Assembly (NCBI GenBank): GCA_019137255.1
Contig: WPDH01000089.1
Span: 1-23,655 of the forward strand
DNA length: 23,655 nucleotides
Direction: 5' to 3'
Origin: Corinectria fuckeliana
Taxonomy: Eukaryota; Ascomycota; Sordariomycetes; Hypocreales; Nectriaceae
Every line of letters starts with the position of its first letter. Position 1 is the stretch's first letter. Shown piece after piece: positions 1 to 10,186 of this stretch. The translations under genes were made by a program, and so were the position numbers. Under the pieces are notes generated by a model. It searched no databases and was not told the DNA's origin. It saw only the letters and a list, made by a program, of their open reading frames with translations.

Positions 1-890
1 TAAGCTATTTAATATTAAATATAAACTTATAAGTAGTTATACTAAGTATCTTTTTAGAAAGATACTAAAAGTATTTATTATTAAGCTTAATACCTATTAT
101 AATATTATTATTTATTATATTAAAAGGTAGTAAGAAGAGAAAAGTAAGAGGTAAAATAACTAGAGTTTAAATAATAGTCTTCTTTTTTTTAATAATATCC
201 TTTTATATAAGAGGTATTTTATTATATAATATTATATATAAGAATATAATTATATAAAAAGATATATTTTTATAAATAATTAGTAATAAGAAGAAAAAGA
301 GAAAAAATAAGTATAAGATAATATTTTTTATTAAAATAAAAGTTAGCTTACTATTATATATAAATATATAGAAAATTAAAGGTTATTAAAAGTAAGCTAA
401 AATAAGCAAAATAAGTATTAAAATATAACTCTTAGTTATATAAAACTATATATAAAAGAATAATAATTAAAAAAGTAATATAATAGTATAAATCTAATTA
501 AAAAGAGAGGGTATTTATACTTAAAAATATAATATTAAAAAAAAAAAAAGAAAAAATTAAGTTATAATAAAAGGTTTTTTTAAGCTATAACTAGATATAT
601 AACCTAAGGTTATATACCTCTAATCTTAAGATCTTAGTAAATATATATAATAAAATTATATAAGAGTATATTATATTAAGTAACTCTAGTAAAAAAAAAC
701 TTAAAAATATTTAGGGATTAATTAATATGCGTAAAACAGGGTTATATAAGAGTATATAAGGTTATATAAGCGTATAATATAAGGTAACTTTAGCGAAATT
801 TCCAAAAAAAGTTAATATAAGACACCAGGCCTTATAGCCTTCCGTACTATCACAAGATAAAGAGGATTAAACAGTTATTTTAATATATTT
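1..890. repeat. RIP-saturated A+T-rich tract with graded right border
   Basis: The first 60 bases hold only 9 G or C (15%), and the same texture continues to about 720. By direct reading, positions 1-720 contain no CpG, no TpG and one CpA (407-408). Surviving C is otherwise followed by T or C. There are stops in every frame and no ORF. From 721 CpG reappears (first at 730-731) and G+C rises until ordinary gene sequence begins near 890. In Pezizomycotina, RIP turns C into T, mainly at CpA, in duplicated DNA, so this is probably a mutated transposon relic or heterochromatin block. Its original family cannot be recognised. Confidence 0.88.
655..815. repeat. Diverged short direct repeats at the border of the A+T tract
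   Basis: GGTTATATAAGNGTATA occurs at 740-756 and 760-776, a 20-bp period. A related copy starts at about 655 (TTATATAAGAGTATA). The stretch from about 656 to 702 (…TAACTCTAGTAAAA…) resembles the stretch from about 762 to 812 (…TAACTTTAGCGAAA…), about 106 bp downstream. The left copy lacks CpG and the right copy keeps it. They look like unequally mutated copies of one short unit; no element family can be named. Confidence 0.55.
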
Positions 891-1078
891 TAGTTCTTTT
901 GATTGGTGTTGCTATAGACACCCGAGGCTACATTTGAAGGTGCGAAGAGGTCAGTTGGGCGGCGCGTGATCGAGGTGAAGGAAGTTTGCCGACAATTATC
1001 CGCCAGCTGCAACACCACGGCAGCCCACCAACTCAAGTATGACAACGACAGCAACAACCAACCCCAAATACAGAAATC

Positions 1079-2649
1079 ATGAGCGATCCGCAAAGGACGC
1101 CGAGTCAAGGGCATTCTAGGAACAAGTCACTCACAAAGGGTATGTTCAAAGTCGTGCTGGGAAGATTTGTAGTCTCCTGCGGATGAGCAGAACAGCTCAA
1201 CTTGACTTGCCCCTCCGCAATGTCATCTCACCAAGCCGCCAACCAAGTGCCATCAGATGCATGGCCGTTGTCGAGCCCCGACACACTACACGGACTGGCT
1301 GACGCTCTCCCAGCTCGACCAAGGTCTTCTACTAAAGGACCTCTCGATGCCGTCGAGTACGCCATCACCACTGCCCACTCCTCAATCTCACCTCCGACTA
1401 ACGCCTCCCAGTGAGCCACTAACATTTCGCCAAACCGCCGCGCACCCAGCACCACCAGCTCGATCAAGGATTTCGTCTCCCCATGTGCGCTCATCTGCAG
1501 ACTCGCCAGTCTCTCAGCTCGGCGAGGCCCGACCAAAGGACTTTTCATTCCTGCTCCGGCCGGAGATCTACCATCCGCTTACGCCCTTGAACGTACCTGC
1601 GGCGTTCCGCAACTCGCCAAAGCAACCAAGTCCTGAGGCGCCCTTGGAGGAGCTGTTGGCAAATGGCCATTTCCGAGCCGCTGCCGTAGCTGCGGCCCAA
1701 GAATTGACGGGCTCGGGTGCGAACGGGAAAATTGACCCGACGGATGCTAACAAGATATTTGGGCTGCTGTATACCCGCTTGGCATGTCTAACGTTGATCG
1801 ACTCTACGCCCTTGGCTGCCCAAGAAGTCAAGGCCCTGGAGGACCTCAATGATATTCGAACCTATGTCGACGAAACGACCGGCGAACACCTAGTTCCATG
1901 GGAACTCCGGGTCCTGAATGTCCGTCTCCAAGCCCTTGGCTTCGGTGACCCCCGCCGAGCTGTCATGAGCTACCACGACCTTGCGCGCGAGGCCCGAGAC
2001 CACATCGCGAAAGCATCAGCGCAGCACGACAACTCGGCAAGAGAACTCTGGAAGGCCCGCCTACACGACCTAGGAATCCAAGTCGCCGGCGCCCTCATCG
2101 ACATGGACGACCTGACCGGCGCAGCGCACCACCTTGGCACCCTGCGGGACCGGGGTGATGGCAAGATGGCGCTGACCAAGGCCTTGCTGTGGCTACATCT
2201 GGGCAACGCTGAGAGCGCAAGGGAGTGTGCGCACCAAGGCGCTGATGACGACCAGGACGCGGACAAGATCATCCTGGCGCTGTGCGATATGGCAGATGCA
2301 GATTACGATGCTGCGCTGGAGAAGTGGAGGGACCTGAAAGAGACGACGGATGACGAGATGGTGGGCGTGAACATGGGCGTGTGCCTGCTGTACCTGGGAA
2401 GGATACACGAGGTACGTGCGAGTTTATGTTCACCTGAGCCAATGCTGACAACTCCAGGGACGTGATTTACTCGAGAGCCTGGTTGATTTAGGCCTGTCAT
2501 CCCATACGCTCTTATTTAACCTGTCGACCATGTACGAGCTGTGTACGGAGAAGAACCGCAATTTGAAGATCAAGCTGACGGAGCGGGCCGCTGGGATGGA
2601 GACTTCAGCGGCGGGATGGGAGAAGACGAACGGGGACTTTAAGCTGTAG
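1079..2649 (+). CDS. TRAPPC12-like subunit of the TRAPP vesicle-tethering complex
   Basis: Preferred model: exons 1079-1139, 1314-1356, 1412-2411 and 2458-2649, giving 431 residues. Intron 1 (1140-1313) has GTATGT, GCTGAC (branch A at 1302) and CAG. Intron 2 (1357-1411) has GTACGC, GACTAAC and CAG. Intron 3 (2412-2457) has GTACGT, TGCTGAC and CAG. All junctions keep frame. The ATG at 1079 has A at -3 and a CA-rich leader. A disordered N-terminus (about 1-75) leads to the block DFSFLLRPEIYHPL (78-91), then an all-helical Ala/Leu-rich TPR-like region to the end; I recognise the fungal TRAPPC12 (TTC15) family from these. Known of the family: in Aspergillus nidulans TRAPPC12 belongs to TRAPPIII, acting on RAB1 at ER/Golgi and autophagy membranes. 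An alternative start at 1220, inside intron 1, is in the same frame. The gene lies about 190 bp from the RIP tract and shows no RIP damage. Confidence 0.85.
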
Positions 2650-3081
2650 ATTTACGAGTGATGTATTAATGTATGTTTTCCATGCCTTCTTGCTCTTGCT
2701 TCTAAATATGTGTCTGGAACGGAGTCGAGAAGGAAGGGTGGTTTTGGACTCGGGCTTGCTACTTGACTTCATTTTATGAGCTTGAGGTTTAGCTCGCAAC
2801 ACGTATCAAGGCAACAAGTTCGGATCTCTTGGTGTTTTGTACCTTGGGAAAACCTCTGATACGTCGGCCGCGGGTGCATCTCTCCACCTCACGGCCGGTG
2901 CTCCCCCCGCCGGGGTCTACCCCACAGCCCGACACGGTAAACCCGAGCCGCGGGGAACCTCGGCAGCAGAACAACCTCGCCTCAAACATGAAGCTCTTAT
3001 ATCCCGGTCATTGTTCACGTCGACTTGTAGACACGGTAATTAAGCACCAATAATTCTTCTAGTCTACATACTTAGCCAGCC
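2650..3081. other. Intergenic: TRAPPC12 3' end and dehydrogenase promoter
   Basis: 432 bp between two genes on the same strand. It holds a G+C-rich patch (about 2865-2965) with two CGGCCG palindromes and several GCGGGG/CTCCCC strings. The latter fit the SYGGRG consensus of the carbon-catabolite repressor CreA, but such strings are common in G+C-rich DNA. The overlapping small ORFs here show no recognisable protein. Confidence 0.5.
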
Positions 3082-4006
3082 ATGATGTCGTCGGACCGTG
3101 TAAGCCAGATTGCTGGCCACCTCAACTTCCCCAAGGGCTTATTAGCCGGGCAGGTCGCCATCATCACCGGCAGCGGACAGGGCATTGGCGCCGAGGCTGC
3201 GCGTTTGTTTGCAAATGAAGGCGCCAAGGTTGTCGTTGCAGACATTGACGAGAGTACGTGAACCTCCTTGAGCGGTTGGCACACCGGCTTACACAACCTC
3301 ATTAGAAAAGTCCGCTGCCGTGGCCGAGAGCATCAACAACAATGGCGGCCAAGCCATTGCCGTGGCCGGCGACGTCCTCGACGCCGAGTACATCAAGTCC
3401 CTGGTCACGAAAGCCGCCGACTTCGGCGACGGCAAGATCAACATCATCGTCAACAACGCAGGCTACACGTGGGACGGCGTCATCCACAAGATGACGGACA
3501 AGCAGTGGGACACCATCATCGCGCTGCACTGCACCGCGCCCTTTGCCCTGATCCGCGCCGCCGCGCCCTACTTCCGCGTCAAGGACGGCGCCCCGCGGTG
3601 CATCGTCAACATCTCGTCGACGTCGGGCGTCCATGGCAACGCCGGCCAGCTCAACTACGCGCTGGCCAAGGCCGGCGTCACGGGCTTCACCAAGACCATC
3701 GCCAAGGAGTGGGGGCCGGCCTTTGGCGTGCGCGCCAACACCGTTGCCTTCGGGCATATCCTCACCCGGCTGACGGCCGCCAAGGAGGACGGCGCGTTTG
3801 TGACGGGGCCCGGCGGCGAGAAGATCGGCTTGGGCATCCCGCAGAAGCAGACGCAGGCGGCGGGGGATGCGATGCACGCGGACATCGCGCTGCGGAGGCC
3901 TGGCACTGCGACGGAGGCGGCGAGCAGCATCCTGGCGGTGGCTAGCCCGCTGTTCTCGTATGTGACGGGACAGACTATCATGGTGACGGGAGGACGGAAC
4001 ATGTGA
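3082..4006 (+). CDS. Short-chain dehydrogenase/reductase (classical SDR, FabG-like)
   Basis: Exons 3082-3253 and 3306-4006 join across a 52-bp intron (GTACGT…TTAG) to give 290 residues, a usual length for a classical SDR. The Rossmann cofactor motif TGSGQGIG is at 29-36, with an aspartate after strand 2 (VVVADID) that usually favours NAD(H). NNAG is at 107-110. The catalytic Ser162, Tyr175 and Lys179 lie in NISSTSG…YALAK, and the C-terminus carries the substrate-side VTGQTIMVTGG block. The position of the fourth catalytic residue, normally Asn, reads His132 (IIALHCTAPF); the same swap occurs in other SDRs. Expected role: NAD(P)-dependent oxidation or reduction of a hydroxyl/keto group, perhaps on an acyl chain. 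The substrate is unknown and the neighbours do not help. ATG ATG at 3082/3085 leaves a three-base ambiguity in the start. Confidence 0.9.
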
Positions 4007-4221
4007 GGCCCGGAAGCAACGGCGCTAGATTGTGTGTAAGATAAAAAACCAAGACAGGCTTAGACAGAGAAGCAGGATTTGAGATAGAGGAACCAGAAGG
4101 GGGGGGCCGAAGAAACGTGGTATTAGATTAAACGGTACTATGCTTCCCGCCGAAACGCCCCAATCCAACAAGATATGTTCTTTTGTTCATACATCTCCTT
4201 CACTTCGCGTGTTCTGATTAT

Positions 4222-5028
4222 TTATACCTTCAGCCAAAGCGAGAAGACACCCTTGGCATACCCGACAATCTCGTCACCGCCCAGCTTGCTCTCGCCGTAG
4301 ACTCGGTCGACAAAGGAGATGGGCACCTCGGCAACGGTGGCGCCCATGGCCTTGGCGCGGACCATCAGCTCCATCTGGAAGCTGTATCCCTTGCTCTCGG
4401 TGCTGGCAATGGCCTTCTGGAGGACGGACTTGCGGTATAGGCGGAAGCTGCCCGTGAGGTCGCTGACGCCGGGGCGGAGGACAGTGTCGGCGAAGAGGTT
4501 GGCGCCGCGGCTGACGAACTTGCGCTTGAGGTCCCAGCCGTAGACGCCGCCGTTTCCGGCGTAGCGGGTGCCGGTGACGATGTCGTAGTTACCCTGCGCC
4601 TGCACGGCGACCATCTCGGGGATGAACTTGGGGTGGTGGCTGAAGTCGGCGTCCATGATGATGACGAAGTTGCCCGTCACGAACTGCAGCCCGTGGACGT
4701 AGGCCGTGCCGAGGCCGAGCTTGCCGGCGCGGGGCTTGAGGGCGACGTGCGGCGCGTAGGCCTTGACGAGCTGGTTGGCGACCTCCTGGGTGCCGTCGGG
4801 GGAGCCATCGTCGACGATGATCAGTTCCCAGTCGAGGTTGCTGCGGTAAAAGGGGTCAGCAAGAACCGAAGAGGCGGTCGGTCTCCAAGGGCCTTCTCCG
4901 AGATTGGGAGTATGCACTTACTTCTCAGTGAAGGTGCGGTTGAGCAGCCAAGCCACGATGGGGAGGTTCTTGCGCTCGTTGTACGTCGGCAGGATGACCG
5001 AGTACTTGTTCTGGGTGGGCTTGGACAT
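4222..5028 (-). CDS. dpm1: Dolichol-phosphate mannosyltransferase catalytic subunit Dpm1
   Basis: On the minus strand, exon 1 is 5028-4922 and exon 2 is 4840-4222, split by an 81-bp intron (GTAAGT, TGCTGAC, CGCAG). The product has 241 residues. It is a GT2-family enzyme: N-terminal VILPTYNERKNL (11-22), DDGSPDGT (46-53), the metal-binding DAD (99-101) in MDADFSHHP, and the family signature SDLTGSFRLYRK. It transfers mannose from GDP-mannose to dolichyl phosphate at the ER, supplying Dol-P-Man for N-glycans, GPI anchors and O-mannosylation. The protein ends in SLWLKV with no C-terminal membrane anchor. It is therefore of the human/fission-yeast type, which depends on DPM2 and DPM3, rather than the self-anchored budding-yeast type. 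The start has a strong context (CCACCATG). It is tail-to-tail with the dehydrogenase, 215 bp apart. Confidence 0.97.
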
Positions 5029-6609
5029 GGTGGGAGTGGGAGATGGATGTGAGGGAGGTTGAACAGCGGGGTGGGTTGGGCAAAGACGGAACGGCTAATT
5101 CGAGGAAACCGGAACAGGAATGTCGGGCGGGGGCCTGAGAGGCGAGGTCGGAGAGGGAAAGTATTCGCGGGCGACAAAACAAAGGAACGTGGGAGAGTCG
5201 GTTGATCGCGTCTTCGTATGTTGGGCCTGCGCACCGCGTCGAGCCACTGTACTATGTAAAAGAAGGACACCTGGGCTTGAAGCTGGCGAGTGGATGACTA
5301 AGCCCGCCGACGATGAGCCAGATTGCAGCTTGTTGCAACCCCTGAAATTGTAATTGTGGCTGGTGCGGGAGAGCACGTGGGGTAATGTGGCTGGCGCGTT
5401 GGTTGGAGCATACCTCAGATGCTTCTAGCTGCGGACGGGCCGAGTTTGATGTGGATGTGAATCACAATCCATCCATGACGACCCCGACGACCAACTTTTC
5501 CCAGTTTTGGAGATGGCCTGATTCGACTCAAGTAGCAGCTGGCATTGCTGGCGGCTCCCTAATTAACGTGCTCCCCTTGGACGGCGTTTTGTCTTCCTGA
5601 CTGACCAGATCCTTTTGTGGAACAGGTGGTTCGCCTCGTTTCCATGTGCTTCATGCCGATGCTGTCTCCTGGCGGAACTGGTCCAATCAGCCATGAATAT
5701 CCGCAATTGACCAAGCAAACAGCTGCAGAACAACCGAAAGAAGCAGACGAAACCGACCCAAAGCACGAAGTAGGCATGGCCAGCAGCAGCACATCATCAT
5801 CGACTGCCGGGTCCCGTTCTCTTTCGTCCAACCATTCCACCCCTTTCTCTCCATCTGACTGGTTCTGGCGCATTGCCCCTCCGCTCCACCAAGCTTTCCC
5901 CGCAACTGCAACTCCATCCTTACGACCTTGGACCTTTCTCTGTCTCTCTCCGTCCCGATCGTCAGAACTCACACCGTCACACTCGCCACCAGCCCGCGCA
6001 GACCTCACAGTACCGTGCCACGCCCTTTGCCCTGTCGGCAGCCTTTGCTGCTGGACCTCGACACTGTGCTCCTGCTCCGGCTCCGGGCTCCGGCTCGTCC
6101 AGTAACGGGACCACGCTGCTTAATTAGCCCGATGCGGAAACCGGGGAGGACGGAGAGCTCCATGTTGACCGCGGCCTCTGGCTTTGGCTGTGGCTGTTTC
6201 CGCATGGCCTGTCGCAAGTTCCCCCAAGGTTCCTCTGCGCGGCACGCTCGCTGGTGAGCGACTTGTTGCGTCTCATGGGGCAAGCCCTTGTGCCACCCGC
6301 CAGCCTCGGAGCTTGCTCTGGGTTGTCTCTGGCGAGGTACGGCACCGTAGGAACGAAGCAGCGTTGTGTGGAACCGTCGTGACCTCGTGCTGTGCCGGCC
6401 AACTTCACTCCATCGTCCGTCGTCCATTCCCCAACCTCACTTCCTCCCTCCATCTTCACAGTTCGCCCTCATCTCGACCCTCACGATCCCGAGACTGTAT
6501 CACAACGCTCCTCCATTAGCCCACGAATCCCGTAGGCGGCCCCAGTGCGATAGCCAAGCCTGCGCCCAGCGGCATCTCCAACTGCGACAGCTCCTCTTAC
6601 GTCATCATC
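5029..6609. other. Divergent intergenic region between dpm1 and the NLS-protein gene
   Basis: 1.58 kb shared by two diverging genes. About 6410-6520 is strongly C/T-rich on the + strand, as is typical around fungal transcription starts and in leaders, so it probably belongs to the gene starting at 6610. A TACGTCA half-CRE lies just before that gene (about 6598-6604). The ORFs through 5617-6520 overlap in several frames on both strands, are rich in Ser/Pro/Arg and carry no recognisable domain. I do not call a gene here. Confidence 0.6.
5683..5689 (+). promoter_or_regulatory. CCAAT box
   Basis: CCAATCA matches the consensus bound by the fungal HAP/CBC heterotrimer. It lies 655 bp upstream of the dpm1 start and about 920 bp upstream of the gene at 6610. 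Which gene it serves, if any, cannot be told from sequence. Confidence 0.35.
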
Positions 6610-7486
6610 ATGTCCGACGGAATCGCCCCAGCCATCGACAAAGGTATGCGCCATCGCCATCCATCAATTCGATCCATCGATCCATCCTCTCCCTGCAACC
6701 AGTCCAATTGGCCTGTCCTTGATGCAAGAAGACCAACCCATCAAGACCCACTGCCCCTTCGATACCGCTTGTAAGATGCTTCGCTGACATGTTCCTCCTC
6801 TAGTCGGTGAGCCTGCGCCTACAGCACCCGAAGCTGAGGTTGCGGCGCCGACCATGGCCACCACGGCTCCTACCTCTGACCCCAAGCCTGACGAGAAGAA
6901 GGCCGAGGATGACACCAAGGCCTCCTTGCATGTGCCTAAACCCGTTGAGATGATGTCGGTGCCGCAAACTCCTATTAACAATGGAACCCCAGCTGGCGGC
7001 ACACCACGACCAGAGCTTAAGATCGATGCAGAACCCAAGGAGAAGCCCAAGGAAGAGGAAGCCCCCGTTATCCTCGGTATCCAGGAACCTCAATCGACTC
7101 CGGTGGACTCGGTACCCAAGGACAGCGAGCTCTTGGTCAGTGAGCCCATCCCCGACAAGCCCGCCGAGGCATCGACCAACGGCTCCAGCAAGGACGTCGA
7201 GATGACAGGCGTCCTCCCATCTTCTGGTTCCAGCGAATCTGCCACCGGAGAGAAGCGCAAGCTCGAAGACGAGCCGTCCGGAACCAACGGCGAAGCCTCC
7301 TCCGACGAAAAGTCAGGCTCCGACGAGCGGTCCGACAAGAAGGCCCGCGTTGAAGACGCCCTGGACAAGGCTGCGACCAACGGCAAGAGCAAGGCGAAGC
7401 GGGAGAAGAAGGCCGCCGCCCAGGCCGCTCAAGCCGCTGGTAGGACGGCGCGGAAGACGCGAAGCCAGGGACCTGTGGAGGTCTAG
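6610..7486 (+). CDS. Hypothetical acidic/lysine-rich nuclear protein
   Basis: Exons 6610-6643 and 6804-7486 join over a 160-bp intron (GTATGC, GCTGAC, CTAG) to give 238 residues. The start ATG has A at -3. The first exon encodes only MSDGIAPAIDK plus one base. The protein is low in complexity throughout, rich in Pro, Glu, Lys, Ser and Ala, with no predicted fold. Three basic clusters look like nuclear localisation signals: KRKLED (162-167), KKARVED (190-196) and KAKREKK (208-214). They precede an Ala/Gln stretch and a basic tail, GRTARKTRSQGPVEV. I recognise it only as the kind of conserved fungal protein left as hypothetical. A nuclear or chromatin role is inferred from the NLS-like clusters alone. 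The coding call rests on the clean splice, codon use and a uniform composition that stops at the TAG. Confidence 0.8.
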
Positions 7487-7811
7487 ATGCCTACGAACTA
7501 CAGAGTAAGGAGCAAGGTGTATGCTGCGCGTAAGCGATGATGAGATCTGATCTGGAATGAATTGGAATGGGTGTAGGCGAAAATGGCAGGTTTGGGCCGC
7601 GGATCAATTTCGGCTTTCCTAAGTTCTGTCTGGGATCTATCTAGGTTGTATATTCGGGGCTTTTTGGAGTAGCAAAATCGACAGTTTTATCTATCTGTTA
7701 TGTATTTGCGGCAGTGAGTTGTGAGGTTAGGTGGAGTAGGTAGTTGTGAGGTGACACAACTTGAACTAGATAACTTGATTCGACCGCTGTGGGGATTCAA
7801 TCATGATATAA

Positions 7812-7829
7812 GACTACATACTACGGAGT
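7812..7829. repeat. Short perfect inverted repeat
   Basis: ACATACT-ACGG-AGTATGT is a 7-bp perfect stem with a 4-base centre, about 325 bp after the stop of the gene at 6610. Related TACGGAGTA-type palindromes are scattered through Sordariomycete intergenic DNA. No function is assigned. Confidence 0.5.
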
Positions 7830-8320
7830 ATGTAAAGGAAAGATGTGGTTCATGATCATGGACTCGTTACCTATAACAAACTACATAGTAGATGGAACTT
7901 AAGAGCCAAGGACCCTTTGCTAGCTTCCTCGTATAGGAGGAAGAGTGACCAGGGCAACCCGCATTGCCATGTCTATCTTCTCTCCCTCTGATGCACACCC
8001 GGTCAGCGACAATATTATAGCAGGCCCTTCACAGCTCAAGTCAAGACAAGCCTTCGCAGGCCTGGAAGCTCGAGCAAGCACGGTTCGCCCTGTCAATCTA
8101 GCTGGGACGTTTCGCCACGGCCCGAGATGTCCCAAGAGGGCACTCGCACCGGCCAAATCCAAGTCCACCATCTTGAGGCCAAGCAAGTGGAGGAAACATG
8201 TGTCGTCATCGACCTCTCGACGCGAATTGACAATCGAAGCAAGCGTTTACATAGATAGATAGGTACGGGAGGAAACGTACGTGGACACAGCCACGCAGCC
8301 CCCCTTTGGCTGCGGACCCT

Positions 8321-8328
8321 TGACGTCA
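8321..8328. promoter_or_regulatory. Perfect CRE palindrome (TGACGTCA)
   Basis: The full 8-bp TGACGTCA is the consensus site of CREB/ATF-type bZIP factors (Atf1/AtfA in fungi). It stands in a gene-free stretch, 3.15 kb upstream of the channel gene and 0.83 kb downstream of the gene at 6610, so its target is unclear. An 8-mer can occur by chance. Confidence 0.35.
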
Positions 8329-10186
8329 ACGCGACCCTGGCCTCGGGGTGGGTTTTTGGCTGCAGCGTGCCTGAATGACGCTGACGCTGAGACGGGACCT
8401 GCATCGGGAGGCAGTGAGCGACACGCCCGGAGCACATCTTCATGCCGGACATCACAACAGGGCGTCGAAAACCAGGGGGCCTGCTGCGATTCCGCTTGCT
8501 TCTCGCCCGGTGTTTGTAGGGGCCGGGTGCCCGAGGAGGCTCTGGTGTGCATTGCGGCTAAACGCGCTGACGTTTCCGTAGCTCCACTCGACGCAATGCA
8601 GGAGCCCGTGAAGGTCCAGCACAAGTTTTGCCGTGAGGTGTGCCTGAAACTGATGATGGCTGGTTGGACATGGGATGGTGGATGGATGGGAGAACAGATA
8701 CTTCAGTGACGGTTGTTGTTCCCCTGCCGCATTTGGATGGCATACACGCGTCGTTTGGCGGTTCGCCCGCTTGAGCTGGTTCGGTTAATTATTTGCAAGC
8801 CTTCCCATGGAAATGCTATTGCTGTCTAGACTAGCAGTCGCTCGTTGCGGACAGCTGGGGACAGGGAGCAGCCGTTCTACCGCACATCCAGCTCTTCAGT
8901 CCCTTTATTGACCATTGAATCCTACGCCTTCAGGGATGAGAGATGCCCTTACTACATACAGTACACAACATAGTAATACGTAGGTAGTACGTAGTATAAG
9001 CAACCAGCACCAGACCAGCACGGACCAAGGCCTTCATTCTTCTGAAAACGATAGAAACAAGTCCAGGAAGAAACTCGCACTGCGAAGTTGGTCCCTGAGA
9101 CGAAAAATGACGAAAAACCCTGTAGATGTTTCCCGCTACGTCGTGTTCTTGTTTCGCTCCAGTACTTATCTAGTCGTGATCGATTGCGTGTGCTTTTCGC
9201 TCTTCCCGTTCTGCCTTAGCCTAGGCTAGATGCTGATTAACTTTCAGGTACCTGAACCTTGGGTGCGTTTTGGTGGGTGGTAGCGAAAGGGAATCCAGCC
9301 AGTCGGGAGTTGATCGAATGGATTTTCAGTGCCTGGTTATTGGTGCAAAGGGACCTCGTTCTCTGATTCCGAATGATTGCTTTGCAACCACTCATTAGAG
9401 GATCAGGTTGGTGACATGAAATGTGAGCCGCCACATTGTCTTATCTTATTTTGGCATTGCCCTTCAATGCGCCTTGGTCAGCCAGCCGTTGGCATCCTTC
9501 GGTATAATTACCACCCTGACGGTCGGTTACAGGAATGCTACCATGTGAGCTAGGTACGCGTGAGAGCTGCTAACGTAGCGTAGCTGCTGAGTATGGGTGG
9601 CTGACACCCATGACGTTTCGTTTTGGGCGACAACAACAAGAAGACGACAAAGAACAGCCCCGTAGATTACCCATCTTGGAGACGAGGAGGGCACACATCA
9701 ATGCCACGCCGCGGCCACATCCCACATTCTGTGCGACATGCCTCGACTTGGACTTATCGAAACAACAAAACAACACAGCACATCCCTTCTGAATCAAGAA
9801 GCCAGTCCGTCCATCTTAAACAGGAACAACACGAGCCGACCAGAACGGAACAAGAAACCGTCGGCTTGATCCGGGCAGGCCGTGACCACCGCCCATGCCC
9901 ATATCCAGGCTTTGCATTGGCCGAGGACGAAAAAGTGCTTCGTATTCCATCCACGATTCCCCCGATCCTTGGCCCACCCCAGCTTTAGGCCGCCACATCC
10001 TCCCCAACGCCGCGCTTCTTACTGGCCAGGCCTATCCCTTAGGTGCGCAGAGGTACATACATAGTACTGAATGGCAACAGGGTTGATATACGCCACTGGC
10101 ACAGACGATGCAAGTAGCAGTCTCGGTTTTTTTTTATGTGGCCACCTAGTAGTCCGCAGAAGCTGACGGGGTCCTATGAAGTGGGC

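Noticed and set aside
3302..3877. 191-codon minus-strand frame over the SDR exon
   Set aside because: It is a mirror of the G+C-rich dehydrogenase coding sequence, with no motif of its own; the + frame carries the complete SDR signature.
5617..6520. Several overlapping 75-160-codon frames on both strands upstream of the gene at 6610
   Set aside because: Ser/Pro/Arg-rich with no domain, mutually overlapping and in a C/T-rich leader-like region; composition alone explains the open frames.
8281..8709. 142-codon + frame in the 4-kb gap
   Set aside because: It opens with GTG rather than ATG, has irregular composition and no recognisable motif.
9623..9988. 121-codon + frame in the 4-kb gap
   Set aside because: It begins at TTG; the first ATG lies well inside and the predicted peptide looks like translated non-coding DNA.
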